Assembly: GCF_014641615.1 (NCBI RefSeq)
Contig: NZ_BMIB01000002.1
Span: 1,054,001-1,118,000 of the forward strand
Origin: Filimonas zeae
GTDB taxonomy: Bacteria > Bacteroidota > Bacteroidia > Chitinophagales > Chitinophagaceae
DNA: 64,000 nt
Direction: 5' to 3'
In this document: piece after piece, positions 18,010-28,502 of the stretch
Layout of the letters: the number at the start of each line of letters is the position of its first letter
Numbering within the stretch: the first letter of the stretch is position 1
The notes under the pieces: generated by a model
What the model saw: only the letters and a program-made list of their open reading frames with translations
Told to the model about the DNA's origin: nothing
Database searches by the model: none
Translations under genes and position numbers: made by a program

Positions 18010-20004
18010 TTACGCGGGGGCCGTAAACTCCAGGTAAATACTGGTACCCGCCCCAGGGCTGCTTTTAATATCCATGCTTCCCCCGGCCGCACGCACCCGC
18101 TCTTCCACAGCAGCAAAATCTGATACAGAGGCTGCAGGCTGTATATACTCAGGGACCACTACACCATCATCTTCAATGGTAACGGTTACACCTGCCGGCT
18201 CAAAGTCTATCTGTATAATTACCTGCGCCGCCTGGGTATGTTTTAGCATCTGCTGCACCAGTTCCTGCACAATACGGTATATAGCCAGCTCCCAGCTTAT
18301 GGCGTACCTTTTTTCAGCGCCATAACTTTGCACTACCAGTGCGGCACTGTAACTGCAGCTTATTTTACTTACAAACGACCGTACAGCAGCTTCCAACCCT
18401 TTGGCTTCCAGCACATCGGGCAGCATGTTATGGGCTGTTTTGCGCAGTTCAATGGCTGCTTCTTCTATCAGGTGCAGGCCTTCCTCCCAACCAGCAGCTG
18501 TGGCCAGTGGCTGCTTTTGCGCAAACAACGATAGCGACATGCGGGCGGCTGCCAGTATGCCACCCACCCCATCATGCAGTTCGCGCGCCAGGCGTTTCCG
18601 TTCCCGCTCCTCTCCTGTTACTGTAGCCTGCAAGCGGGTAATCTCTATTTCCTTTTGTATACCGTTCAGTTTTTCAGCCTGTAACTTTTGCTTTTGCAGG
18701 CTATTGCGCTGCCATAACATACCTGTTATGGTAAGTACCGCCACCACCAAGGCAATAATACCCATCCAGAAATTTCTTTTACGTGCTTTATCCCGCTCCT
18801 CTGCAATAGTCAGTTTCTGCAACGCCAGGGTTTTGTCTTTCTGCGTAAGCCGGTAGCGCATTTCCAGGCGGTTTACCATATCCAGCTTATCCTTCCGGCT
18901 AAGGCTGTCCTGCTGCCGCCGTTGTATCTTGCTTTCTTCCAGCGCCTCTTTGTAAAGCCCCATCCGCTCATAACAACCTGCCAGCATGCGGTGCGCATCC
19001 ATCATTTCAAAACGCAGCTGCTTGCCCTTTCCCTCGCTACGCGCCAGAAACTGCTGTAACAGGGGTATGGTGGTGGAATACCTTTCCTGCATAAACCAGG
19101 CATAGGCACGCAGGTAGCTGGTTTCGTTTATAAAATAAGCCGTAGCCGCTTCGTGCCCCGGCTTGTGCGCCAGCGCCTCCATCTGTTCAATATAATCCAG
19201 CGCTTTATCGGGCCGGTTGGTATATAACCAGGTGCTGGCTATATTCAGCAGGGCCGACATTTTTCTGGGCAGGCCCAGGCGGGGACTTTTTTCAAGAAAC
19301 AGTTCAAAATAATACCGGGAAGAATCGAACTGATGTGTAGCCTGAAAACCCAGTGCCTGCAGAAAGTATACATTACGCCTGGCAGCGCTGCTTTCCGGCA
19401 GGCCTTCAGCAACGCGCCGTGCATTATCTACATACAGCTTCACCATACGGTGGGTAGAGGCCGTATCGTAATTCATATGTATCCAGAACACTGCCAGCTT
19501 AATATACACATTGGTAGTAAATGCGGGGCTCATGCGCTGCTCCCCTTCCATTTCGTTGGTAAGTATATAAAAAAAGTAAGCTGAAGAGTCTACAATCCCT
19601 CTTTCATCATACGCCTCTGCCAGCAACATATCCAGCGGTGCTTTTATTTCCACATCGGCCATTTCCTTTTCCTCATATAGCTGCAGCGCCTGCCGGCCAT
19701 ACTGTATAGCCAGGCTCATATCATTACCAAAGTACCAGTTACCGGTTCTGGTAAGCGCCATTACCGTGCCCTTGTGGTACGGTATGCTACGGCTCAGCTG
19801 CAGTGCCCGGGTATAAGCATCATATGCCTCATCCGGCTGCACATTGCTTAGCGAATCGCCTTTTTCCAGCAACTGCAGAATTGCGGCCGTATCAGGCGCC
19901 TGCCTGTGTTCCTGCGCATGCAGGGCTACCGCACCCAGCCCGGCACAAAAACATACCCACCCCAAAAGCCAGCTCAAGGCTGTGCGCATAGCAATAGATT
20001 TCAT
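18010..20004 (-). CDS. TPR sensor histidine kinase, HisKA_3 type, with degenerate ATP-binding domain
   Basis: 664 residues. Signal peptide, then a periplasmic TPR-like region (about 40-390), a membrane segment at about 410-430 (FWMGIIALVVAVLTITGMLW), a coiled coil, and a HisKA_3 dimerisation helix with RELHDGVGG; the phospho-acceptor is H477. The HATPase domain (about 575-660) has lost key residues: the N-box reads ELVQQ with Q585 where Asn binds Mg-ATP, the G1 motif is DDGVVV, and the G2 GL-x-NM loop is replaced by SDFAAVEERV. It may therefore be unable to bind ATP normally and act as phosphatase or scaffold. No response regulator is adjacent; the divergent neighbour is the giant surface protein. 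Confidence 0.85.
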   Translation of the reverse strand: MKSIAMRTALSWLLGWVCFCAGLGAVALHAQEHRQAPDTAAILQLLEKGDSLSNVQPDEAYDAYTRALQLSRSIPYHKGTVMALTRTGNWYFGNDMSLAIQYGRQALQLYEEKEMADVEIKAPLDMLLAEAYDERGIVDSSAYFFYILTNEMEGEQRMSPAFTTNVYIKLAVFWIHMNYDTASTHRMVKLYVDNARRVAEGLPESSAARRNVYFLQALGFQATHQFDSSRYYFELFLEKSPRLGLPRKMSALLNIASTWLYTNRPDKALDYIEQMEALAHKPGHEAATAYFINETSYLRAYAWFMQERYSTTIPLLQQFLARSEGKGKQLRFEMMDAHRMLAGCYERMGLYKEALEESKIQRRQQDSLSRKDKLDMVNRLEMRYRLTQKDKTLALQKLTIAEERDKARKRNFWMGIIALVVAVLTITGMLWQRNSLQKQKLQAEKLNGIQKEIEITRLQATVTGEERERKRLARELHDGVGGILAAARMSLSLFAQKQPLATAAGWEEGLHLIEEAAIELRKTAHNMLPDVLEAKGLEAAVRSFVSKISCSYSAALVVQSYGAEKRYAISWELAIYRIVQELVQQMLKHTQAAQVIIQIDFEPAGVTVTIEDDGVVVPEYIQPAASVSDFAAVEERVRAAGGSMDIKSSPGAGTSIYLEFTAPA

Positions 20005-20055
20005 TCAGGATAACAGCAATTAAAGCAGCAGTTTTTTACAGCGTAACCCCAAAAC

Positions 20056-20162
20056 AGGGTATTTATACCCATCAAATATAAATGAAAACCAATGTTTAGC
20101 AACCAACAAATGAGCATGCACTGAGTATTTATACCTAACCACCTTTGAGTACTTGTGCCTAT
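20056..20162. promoter_or_regulatory. Three related repeats in the divergent promoter region
   Basis: GGGTATTTATACCC near 20057, TGAGTATTTATACCTA at 20121 and TGAGTACTTGTGCCTA at 20145. The last two are direct repeats 24 bp apart and the first is an inverted repeat with the same GTATTTATACC core. They sit between the histidine kinase gene and the giant surface-protein gene, 90-200 bp from its start, and look like binding sites for a regulator. Confidence 0.4.
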
Positions 20163-20252
20163 TATTTATAATGGCAGGGCGGCTTACTTTTAGCGGAGCG
20201 AAAAAACTACCTCCCAAAACCGTTTTATCGCCTTACTCAAATACTAACTGCA

Positions 20253-23200
20253 ATGAACCAAAAGGTTATCCGCTTTCTTAGTAAGTGCCTTGTTGTATTA
20301 CTGGCATGCGCAGCAACTTTATTTCAGCCTGTACAGGCACAGACCGATTTTCCGGTGGGCACCGGCGCTGTGGGCAACACAGCCACCAGTTACCCCTGCC
20401 CCCTGCCCGGCGCTATGGAGGGCAGCCGTGCGCAGTACCTGTTCCGCGCAGCAGAACTGCAGGCAGCAGGTTTATCCCGCGGTTTTATCAGCGGGCTGAA
20501 AATAAATGTATTGTCGCTGAACGACTGTGGCTATTTACAGGACTACTCCATTAAAATGGGGGCCACCACCGTAAGTACCCTCAGCGCCACCACCTGGGAA
20601 CCCACACCGCAGCAGTATTACCACAATGAGGGTTTTGCACCGGAAGCAGGCGTAAACACTTTTACTTTCAACGATAATTTTTTCTGGGATGGCACCAGTA
20701 ATATACTGGTAGAAATATGCCTCAACGGAGGCAACCGCTTCTGGGATAACCAAACGTTTAACCCCACGGTAGCATGGACAACCGGCCTTGCGTTCAACGC
20801 ATCGCATACCCGCGCCGCCAACAACACGTTCAACTTCTGTACTATATCCTCTACTACCGAAGCAGGCACTGCCACCACCCGGCCCAACCTTACTTTTACC
20901 TGGCAAACAGCGCCGCCCGATTGTAGTGGCACACCGGCAGCCGGCACCGCCAGCGCCAGCAAAACCACTGTGTGCCCCGAAGAGCCTTTCCTGCTCTCGT
21001 ATACCGGTACCCCTGCCATGGGGCTGAGCTATCAGTGGCAATCATCTACCAACGGCACCACCTGGCAAAACATAGCCGGTGCAACCAAAGACACGGTTAC
21101 TACCAGCCTTAGCAGCAACACCCATTACCGTTTACTGGTAACCTGCGTGGCCAGCAGCCAGTCGGTAACTTCTTCCGAAGTATTGGTAAGCCGTGCCGCT
21201 GGCGTATCTGGCAACTTTACCATCAACAACAGCCTTACCGCCCCCGGCGCAGGCGAGTTTGCAAGCTTTGCAGATGCCTATAACCATATTAAATGCGGCG
21301 TTAACGGCCCCGTGGTGTTTAACGTAGTTAATACCGGCACGCCGTATAACGAGCAACTGATTATAAACAAAGTGCCTGGCACCTCTACCGGCAACACCAT
21401 TACCTTTAAAGGCAACGGCGCTACCATTACCTACCTCAGCACCGTAACCGAACAGCGTGCGGTAATTAAGCTGAACGGCGCTTCGCACATTACGTTTGAT
21501 AGTCTGGTAATTGAGGCTACTGCTGCTAACTTCGGTGAGTATGGCTATGGCGTTCACCTGACCAATAATGCCGATTCCAACACCATTCGTAAATGCACCA
21601 TTACCGCAAATACCGCAGCGCAGAACAGCGATTGCAATGGTATTGTTATCAGCGGCGGCGAGTACCCCACCGCCTACGGTTCGTATTGCGATGGTAATAC
21701 CATTGAAGGCAATACCATCAGCGGTGGTAACTACGGCATTACGGTGGTAGGTGGTACCACAGACTGGAGCGACTTTCCGGTTAACCGCAACAAAATACTG
21801 AACAATACCATCAAAGATTTTTATGAGTATGGTATATACATGACGAATACGCTGCTTACCACCATTAGTGGTAACGACATCAGCCGCCCCAACCGCATTG
21901 GCAGCCCGGCTGCTGTGTACGGTATTTATATTACACAGGCCAATATGGGTACTGCCATTTCCGGCAACCGCATTCACGCCATTTTCAACAACCACCTGGA
22001 AAACGCCGACGTTAGCTTTTACGGCATATCCCTTTCCAATGCCGATGCGGATGCAGGGCTGGAACATCAGGTAAACAACAACCTTATTTACGATATTAAA
22101 GGACTGGGTACCATTTATGCGCTGCATAACTTCGGCACCAACTTCGTTAACTATTATCACAACACTATTTCGCTGGATGACCACTCTTCGGCAAGCATCA
22201 AAACGGCGTATGGTTTTTATACCGACTTTGCCCCTTCCGGTATTAACCTGTACAACAACCTGTTCTCTATTACCCGTGGCGGTGCAGGTTTAAAATACGG
22301 AATGTACTTTGCCGATAAAGACTACGCTATATTCCAGGTAGATAACAACAACTATTTCTTTGATGCCAACCCCACCGTACTCCTGGGTTATATAAACGAC
22401 AAAGAGTACGCAACACTGGCAGACTGGAAAACCGCCTCTACCTTCGATGCCAATGCTGTTATGGTAGACCCTGCGTTTAAAAACGCAGCAGCGGGCGACT
22501 TTACCCCTACCTCGGTATTGTTTGACAACAAGGGTAAGCCCGTTACAGAAGTACCTAAAGACATTTACAATACAGCACGCAGCGCTACCACGCCCGATAT
22601 TGGTGCGGTAGAGTTTACGCTACCGGCCTGTAACACCTCCTTTGTGCCAGGCGAAAGCTATGCCAACGTGGGTACTACGGCCTGTGTAAACAAAGAGGTG
22701 TTGCTGAATCTGAAAAATAATGCGGTAGGCCTGGGTATGACGTATCAGTGGCAGTCTGCCACCGACCCATCCGGCACCTGGACCAATTTATCCACTGCCC
22801 AGCAGGCACCTCCGTATCGTTTTAACCTCAGCAACAGCACGCTGTATTACCGCGCTGCGGTTTCCTGTAACGGTGGCACCCCCGCTTACTCCACTCCGGT
22901 GCAGATTGTAAGCGGTGGCCTGTTCCCGGCTGGTACATATACCATTGACCGTACACGGGTTACCGACCCTGCGGGCACGCGTAACTTCCAAAGCTTTACC
23001 GATGTGGAAAAAACCATTTCCTGCGGTATTACCGGCCCTGTGGTATTTAATGTAAAAGACGATACTTACCGCGAACATGTACGCTTTGCCAACATACCCA
23101 ACAGCTCGGCCGTAAACACCATTACTTTCCAGAGCGAAAGTGGTAATGCAGCCGCTGCGGTACTGGTATACAACGCCGCTTCTGTTCCGGAAAACTATAC

Positions 23201-26200
23201 CATTAAACTGGATAGCGCCAGCCATTTTGTTTTCCGCAACCTTACCATTGCCTCCGAAAACAACCTGTATGGCCGCGTGGTTGACATTCTGAATACCGCC
23301 GCAGATATTAAAGTACTGGGCTGTATTATTAAAGCGCCACTGCCTTCCGAAGTAGAATATGCTACCTGGGGTTACGACCAAACCATGGTAACCGGCATAC
23401 ATGCCGCTACCGGCTTTAAAGGCGGTGAACTGGTAATTAACAACAACCAATTCCACGGCGGTGCAAAAGGCATTTATCTGGTAGCCAGTGCCAGCCGCCC
23501 CAGCGATAAAGACTCTATAGCCAACAATACTTTCGACAGCTGTTATCACCACAGCATATACGCACAGCACACAGCAAACCTGAAAGTATTAAACAATACC
23601 GTTCCGGTAAATACCGGCTACAGTGCCTTCTATTCCAACCAGGGTGTATATGGTATATACACCAACAACTGCGATGGCGCACTGGAAGTAAGCGGCAACA
23701 ACGTAACCCTGCAGAACAATGTTGGTTATATGTACGGCATTTACCTTACCGGCAACAACGGCACTGCCACTGCCCGGGGTAAAATTGCCAGCAATACGGT
23801 AATGGCGCGCGATGGCCTTACCTCGCACGTGGCAGGTATTCACAACCAGAACGCCACTTATCAGGATGTAATAAACAATGAAATAAGTGTGCAATCTTCC
23901 ATAGATGGCACCATTAACTATGAGTATGCAGTTGGTTTATTCTCAGGCGATGCTGCTTACTGTAATTACTATAACAACTCCATATTAAACACCTCGCCCG
24001 CAGCAGGTATGTACAATGTGGCCTTGTATGCTGACCACCAGAGCGCCAGAGAAGGCGGCTTTACCAATATGTTCAACAACGTGTTTGCCAACACCGGCGG
24101 TGGCCCTGCGGTATACTATTCTTATACGGCAGAACATATTAACAGCGATTACAACCTGCTGTACACCCCAGGCAACCTGTTGGTAAAACAAGGCCCTGAG
24201 TACACCACGTTTGAAAAAGACTTTTCCAACCTGGCTGAATGGCGCGCGCAATGGGGTACAGAAATGAATTCCCTTGTATATGCACCTGCGTTTACCAGCA
24301 ATACCAACCTGCGCCCCAATGCAGCCGATGCACATTCCTGGGCTATGCAGGGCAGAGGTATGCAGCAACCTGGCAACGTTACAGATAAAACAGGCAATGC
24401 ACGCAGCCAAACATTGACCGGTGGTGTGCCAGACCTGGGCGCGTATGAATTTACACCTACCGTAGCACCACCCGCACTTACCGCCCTGCCTGCCGCCCCT
24501 GTGGCCGGTGGCCGCCAGGTATTTATGCTGGGTACCGATACCGTAACTACGGTGCAATGGGGTGCCACCGTACCTGCTACCATTACCCTGCAACGTTATT
24601 CAGGCATATTGCCAGCGGGCTTACCTGCTACAGAAAAATCAATGTATTACTATGTAGCTGCCACCACCACAGGTGCAGGCAATTACCAGTATAGCGCAGA
24701 ACATCATTTTATTGATCCCTGGCTGAATACCCTGCCCATAAAATCGCAGATTAAACTGGGCCGTACCAATTCGGCTGACGTATGGGCCGCCTCTGCTGCC
24801 AGCGTTATTGATTCACTGAATAATATTATTAAAGAAGCAGACCTGAATTATATAGGCCGCTTTACCGGTATGACGGATGGTAAAGAACCGCAGAAACCGG
24901 TTATTACCTCACCGGCAGACAGTACCAACAAAGGCACCCGCTTTTGGGCACCTTACGGTTTAACCAGCAGTCAGTATCTGAGCAATGGTCAGGAATTTAA
25001 GTTTTTACTGGCTGCCGACGAAACCGCACAGGTAACCGTATCGGTAAACGGAACCGCTTACAGAAAAACATACACGGTACCGGCAGGCACTATACTTACT
25101 ACGGATGCCCTACCCAAATCAGGCGCATGGGATGCACGCCTGCGTGGTGAAGGATTGTTTGACAGAGGTATATTGATAGAAAGCGACAAGCCCATCAGTG
25201 CCACTGCCTTTATAGATGTACTGGGCACTTACGGCCTGCTGATGCCGGCAGGCACTTACAGCAAAAGCTACATTGCACTGGGCGCACGCCAGTTTAGTGG
25301 CTATAGCGGTGTAACCATGGGCAGATCGTGGGTGAATGTAGTGGCCGACCGCGACAGCACCGTAGTGGAAATAACCCCCTCCAACAATACCGAAGGTGGC
25401 CGCGCCGCAGGCGTTCCGTTCCGGGTTACGCTGCAACGTGGGCAGGTGTACCAGGTAATAGGCGCTTTTATACGCAGCTATACCCAGGCAGAAACCGGCG
25501 GTATGTTTAATGAAGACAGCTATGCCGCGTACGACCTTACCGGCACCAAAGTAGTATCGGTACCTAATGTAGCAGGTATATGCCAGCCTATAGCCGTGTT
25601 TTCGGGCAGCTCTGCCACCGGCATTACCTGTAAGCCATTGCTGCATGGTGCAGATGCATCTATGTACCAGCAGGCTTACCCCGCTCAGGCATGGGGCACC
25701 CGTTATTTAACCACGCCACTGGCCACCCAAAACAGCAATACAGAATATCTGTTTAACACCTTCCGCGTACTGGTGAAAGATGTAAACACAGTAGTAAAAC
25801 GCAATGGTGTAATTATGACAGGCCGCACCGGCAATTTTTATGAGTTCAGCAGCCGCGACGCGGAATATATAGAGGCAGACCGCCCCATAATGGTGGGCCA
25901 GTATATGACCTATTTTGATGCCTGTGGCAATGATGAGTATGACAACCCAGGCTCAAACGAATGCATGGCATACCTTACCCCGCTGGGTTATGGCATTAAA
26001 GAATCTGTATTCTTTACCAAAAAGAAAAACTACGGATTTGAACAGAACGTTAAAACCTACCTGAACGTTATTGTACCACAGGGTGGCTTTGCCTCACTGA
26101 AAGTAGATGGTGTGCATGACTTTGACCTGAATTACCCGCACCCGCAACTGCCAGGCTATACTGTAGCGGTGAAAATGTTTGAAGATGTGGAAACCATTGC

Positions 26201-27692
26201 GCATGTTACCTGCGACTCAGCGTTTACCGCACTGGTACATATTCCCAATAACATTTACGGTCTGGTAAACAATGCCGGCTTCCGCGTACCACGTGTAAGC
26301 TTTGAACCTACTACCTATCGCAACGTACACAGTCAGCTTGCTGAACCCAATACGTACACCTGCGTAAACACAACGTTCAAACCCAAAGTGTACCTGCCGG
26401 TAACAGCCGCCAGCCTTACTTTCGGTTTCAGCCGAGTAACTGGTGTAACACCTGCTACAGATATAACTGTAAGCAACCCGGTAGCAACAGACACTATTAT
26501 AAGAGACAACCGCGTGTTTTATGGCTACCTGCTTAACCAGGAAATAAGCTTTGCCCAAACCGGCACCTATAGCATACCCTTAACCGCCAGCTATAGCGAA
26601 GACCCGGCCACCTGTAACGCAAACGCTATTGACTCCTTTACCGTAGCCGTAATTGCCGCACCTGTAGTTGACTACACTACCGACTACACCGGTTGTATTA
26701 ACGCCACCGGTAACTTTACCGGCAGTGGCACCGCAGGCAACGGCGCCATACTTAACCGCTGGAACTGGAACTTTGGCGATAACAGCACCGCTGCAACCCA
26801 AACCACCACCAAACAATACAGCACCGCCGGTACCTATACAGTAGCCCTTACCGCCACCGCCAATGATGGCTGTACAGGCAACACCAGCAAACAGATAACT
26901 GTAATACCGTTACCGGTTATTGAAGTGGTGAACAACAACATAGGTACCTGCCCCGGCAGCGCCGTTACTTTTGAAATTAAAAACCCTGAAACCGGCGTAG
27001 TATACACCTGGTACAACCAGGCAACCAATGGCACCTTACTGCAAACCGGCAACAGCTTTACCACCACCGTAGCCAGCGCCACCCAGTTTTACGTAAGCGC
27101 CAGCCGCAGCGGCTGTAACACCTCTGCCCGTTTAGCCGTTACCGCCTACATTATACCAGATGTAGCAGCACCCATAGTTACCGCCGACAGTGTGGGCACA
27201 CACGCCGTACGCTTTAGCTGGAACGCCGTTACCAACGCCACCGGCTACCAGATATCCACCGACAACGGCACCACCTGGACCAACCCAAGCTCCGGCGTAA
27301 CCGGCTTAACGCACACCATCGGCGGCCTGCAACCTAAACAGCAGGTAACCTTACTGGTACGCAGCCTGGGCGGTTGTCAGTTACGTGTATCGCAGCTTAC
27401 TGCCGCTACTACACTCAGTGATGCCGTATTTGTACCGAACAGCTTCTCGCCCAATGGTGATGGCGTGAATGATGTGATTCATGTGTATGGAGCAGATATC
27501 AAATCGCTGCGGTTTATGATCTTTAACCAGTGGGGACAGAAAGTGTTTGAAACCTCGAATAAAGGAGAAGGATGGGATGGTAGATACGGCGGGAAGATGC
27601 AGCCTTCGGGAGTTTATATTTATGTATGCTCGATTCAATTGAATAATGGAGGAGAAGTGACGAAGAAGGGAAGTGTGAATTTGATAAGGTAA
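20253..27692 (+). CDS. Giant modular surface protein with parallel beta-helices, IgGFc-binding-like, PKD and T9SS type B domains
   Basis: 2479 residues. Signal peptide to about 30 (ATLFQPVQA). Ig-like modules (SYQWQSSTNGTTWQNI and TYQWQSATDPSGTWTNL) precede two right-handed beta-helix regions of about 330-790 and 915-1396, each beginning with a CG-x2-GPVVFNV motif, with many N-N-T-I rungs. An IgGFc-binding-like region follows at about 1560-2010 (ESDKPISATAFIDVLGTYG...). A PKD domain lies at about 2146-2215 (WNWNFGDNSTAATQTTTKQYSTAGTYTV), a fibronectin-III-like module near 2300-2390, and a gliding-motility-associated C-terminal domain at about 2391-2479 (VPNSFSPNGDGVND...FNQWGQKVFE...YIYVCSI). 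Probably a T9SS-exported adhesin on the cell surface. Single gene with its own terminator. Confidence 0.9.
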   Translation: MNQKVIRFLSKCLVVLLACAATLFQPVQAQTDFPVGTGAVGNTATSYPCPLPGAMEGSRAQYLFRAAELQAAGLSRGFISGLKINVLSLNDCGYLQDYSIKMGATTVSTLSATTWEPTPQQYYHNEGFAPEAGVNTFTFNDNFFWDGTSNILVEICLNGGNRFWDNQTFNPTVAWTTGLAFNASHTRAANNTFNFCTISSTTEAGTATTRPNLTFTWQTAPPDCSGTPAAGTASASKTTVCPEEPFLLSYTGTPAMGLSYQWQSSTNGTTWQNIAGATKDTVTTSLSSNTHYRLLVTCVASSQSVTSSEVLVSRAAGVSGNFTINNSLTAPGAGEFASFADAYNHIKCGVNGPVVFNVVNTGTPYNEQLIINKVPGTSTGNTITFKGNGATITYLSTVTEQRAVIKLNGASHITFDSLVIEATAANFGEYGYGVHLTNNADSNTIRKCTITANTAAQNSDCNGIVISGGEYPTAYGSYCDGNTIEGNTISGGNYGITVVGGTTDWSDFPVNRNKILNNTIKDFYEYGIYMTNTLLTTISGNDISRPNRIGSPAAVYGIYITQANMGTAISGNRIHAIFNNHLENADVSFYGISLSNADADAGLEHQVNNNLIYDIKGLGTIYALHNFGTNFVNYYHNTISLDDHSSASIKTAYGFYTDFAPSGINLYNNLFSITRGGAGLKYGMYFADKDYAIFQVDNNNYFFDANPTVLLGYINDKEYATLADWKTASTFDANAVMVDPAFKNAAAGDFTPTSVLFDNKGKPVTEVPKDIYNTARSATTPDIGAVEFTLPACNTSFVPGESYANVGTTACVNKEVLLNLKNNAVGLGMTYQWQSATDPSGTWTNLSTAQQAPPYRFNLSNSTLYYRAAVSCNGGTPAYSTPVQIVSGGLFPAGTYTIDRTRVTDPAGTRNFQSFTDVEKTISCGITGPVVFNVKDDTYREHVRFANIPNSSAVNTITFQSESGNAAAAVLVYNAASVPENYTIKLDSASHFVFRNLTIASENNLYGRVVDILNTAADIKVLGCIIKAPLPSEVEYATWGYDQTMVTGIHAATGFKGGELVINNNQFHGGAKGIYLVASASRPSDKDSIANNTFDSCYHHSIYAQHTANLKVLNNTVPVNTGYSAFYSNQGVYGIYTNNCDGALEVSGNNVTLQNNVGYMYGIYLTGNNGTATARGKIASNTVMARDGLTSHVAGIHNQNATYQDVINNEISVQSSIDGTINYEYAVGLFSGDAAYCNYYNNSILNTSPAAGMYNVALYADHQSAREGGFTNMFNNVFANTGGGPAVYYSYTAEHINSDYNLLYTPGNLLVKQGPEYTTFEKDFSNLAEWRAQWGTEMNSLVYAPAFTSNTNLRPNAADAHSWAMQGRGMQQPGNVTDKTGNARSQTLTGGVPDLGAYEFTPTVAPPALTALPAAPVAGGRQVFMLGTDTVTTVQWGATVPATITLQRYSGILPAGLPATEKSMYYYVAATTTGAGNYQYSAEHHFIDPWLNTLPIKSQIKLGRTNSADVWAASAASVIDSLNNIIKEADLNYIGRFTGMTDGKEPQKPVITSPADSTNKGTRFWAPYGLTSSQYLSNGQEFKFLLAADETAQVTVSVNGTAYRKTYTVPAGTILTTDALPKSGAWDARLRGEGLFDRGILIESDKPISATAFIDVLGTYGLLMPAGTYSKSYIALGARQFSGYSGVTMGRSWVNVVADRDSTVVEITPSNNTEGGRAAGVPFRVTLQRGQVYQVIGAFIRSYTQAETGGMFNEDSYAAYDLTGTKVVSVPNVAGICQPIAVFSGSSATGITCKPLLHGADASMYQQAYPAQAWGTRYLTTPLATQNSNTEYLFNTFRVLVKDVNTVVKRNGVIMTGRTGNFYEFSSRDAEYIEADRPIMVGQYMTYFDACGNDEYDNPGSNECMAYLTPLGYGIKESVFFTKKKNYGFEQNVKTYLNVIVPQGGFASLKVDGVHDFDLNYPHPQLPGYTVAVKMFEDVETIAHVTCDSAFTALVHIPNNIYGLVNNAGFRVPRVSFEPTTYRNVHSQLAEPNTYTCVNTTFKPKVYLPVTAASLTFGFSRVTGVTPATDITVSNPVATDTIIRDNRVFYGYLLNQEISFAQTGTYSIPLTASYSEDPATCNANAIDSFTVAVIAAPVVDYTTDYTGCINATGNFTGSGTAGNGAILNRWNWNFGDNSTAATQTTTKQYSTAGTYTVALTATANDGCTGNTSKQITVIPLPVIEVVNNNIGTCPGSAVTFEIKNPETGVVYTWYNQATNGTLLQTGNSFTTTVASATQFYVSASRSGCNTSARLAVTAYIIPDVAAPIVTADSVGTHAVRFSWNAVTNATGYQISTDNGTTWTNPSSGVTGLTHTIGGLQPKQQVTLLVRSLGGCQLRVSQLTAATTLSDAVFVPNSFSPNGDGVNDVIHVYGADIKSLRFMIFNQWGQKVFETSNKGEGWDGRYGGKMQPSGVYIYVCSIQLNNGGEVTKKGSVNLIR

Positions 27693-27700
27693 ATTCCACT

Positions 27701-27746
27701 ATAAAACAGCAATGGCTGGCCGAATGGCCAGCCATTGCTGTTTTAT
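27701..27746 (+). terminator. Very strong intrinsic terminator after giant gene
   Basis: Perfect 21-bp inverted repeat (27701-27721 and 27726-27746) with GAAT loop, ending in TTTTAT. It lies 9 bp after the stop codon of the giant surface-protein gene. Confidence 0.85.
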
Positions 27747-27993
27747 CACTTAATTGACAACACAGATCAGGTGAAACCCATAACCGATTCTAAAGCACAA
27801 CTACAATATCAACTACTGATCTAAATCAATTGAACTGATTACTGAGCGCCAAAAATAAAAACAAGCATTTCATCGCTACGCATGACAATACACTTAAATT
27901 TTCTAATTTCTAAAGAGATCAGTATACTAGCTTCTAAAAAAACACCTCTTCCTTATAAAAAGAAAAGCATTTCACTACGCCAAACTTGCCACT

Positions 27994-28401
27994 CTATCTA
28001 CCAATATTAACTACGCCAGCTTTCCCAATATCTGTATTGTAACTGTTTGTTTGATTTATTACTTTAGGTTCATTTGTAATACTATCTCTTATTATTCTGA
28101 ACTTCTTATTAAGTTCAATTTGAAAAAGGCTATCACTCGTGTTTTTTTCAATAAGTTTACTTTTTAATACTGCTATACCATTTTTCAGCGAGTCAGTATC
28201 ATTCTTCACTTTATCCTCCTTAAGGCTATCACTCATTTTCTTACTTACATCAACAATCATCGCTATAACAAGCATCGCTATAATAAAAAACAAATACTTT
28301 TTTGACGAAAGCCGATCCCTCTTCCACTCCTTAATCGCTGTAACAGCACCAAGCGTAAAAGTTATAATTGAAGCAAAATATTCGATAAAAAAATCCCACA
28401 T
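27994..28401 (-). CDS. Small membrane protein with C-terminal coiled coil, unknown
   Basis: 135 residues, not recognised. The N terminus has two hydrophobic segments (about 3-22, FFIEYFASIITFTLGAVTAI, and 35-51, YLFFIIAMLVIAMIVDV) followed by a highly charged helical part (KKMSDSLKEDKVKNDTDSLKNGIAVLKSKLIEKN) likely to be a coiled coil. AT-rich, unlike the sugar locus, and next to another small AT-rich gene on the same strand, which suggests a recently acquired or fast-evolving pair. Confidence 0.5.
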   Translation of the reverse strand: MWDFFIEYFASIITFTLGAVTAIKEWKRDRLSSKKYLFFIIAMLVIAMIVDVSKKMSDSLKEDKVKNDTDSLKNGIAVLKSKLIEKNTSDSLFQIELNKKFRIIRDSITNEPKVINQTNSYNTDIGKAGVVNIGR

Positions 28402-28502
28402 AAACCATGTAATAAATCAGACCAAATTGAAATCTTTCTCGCAAAAAATCTCAAAAGGAGGTTAAAAAATAAATCCATTATACATATAAAATAAACATGC
28501 TC

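Noticed and set aside
21132..22184. Long minus-strand open frame of 350 codons
   Set aside because: Antisense to the beta-helix part of the giant surface protein; the repeated Asn/Thr codons on the real strand keep the opposite strand open.
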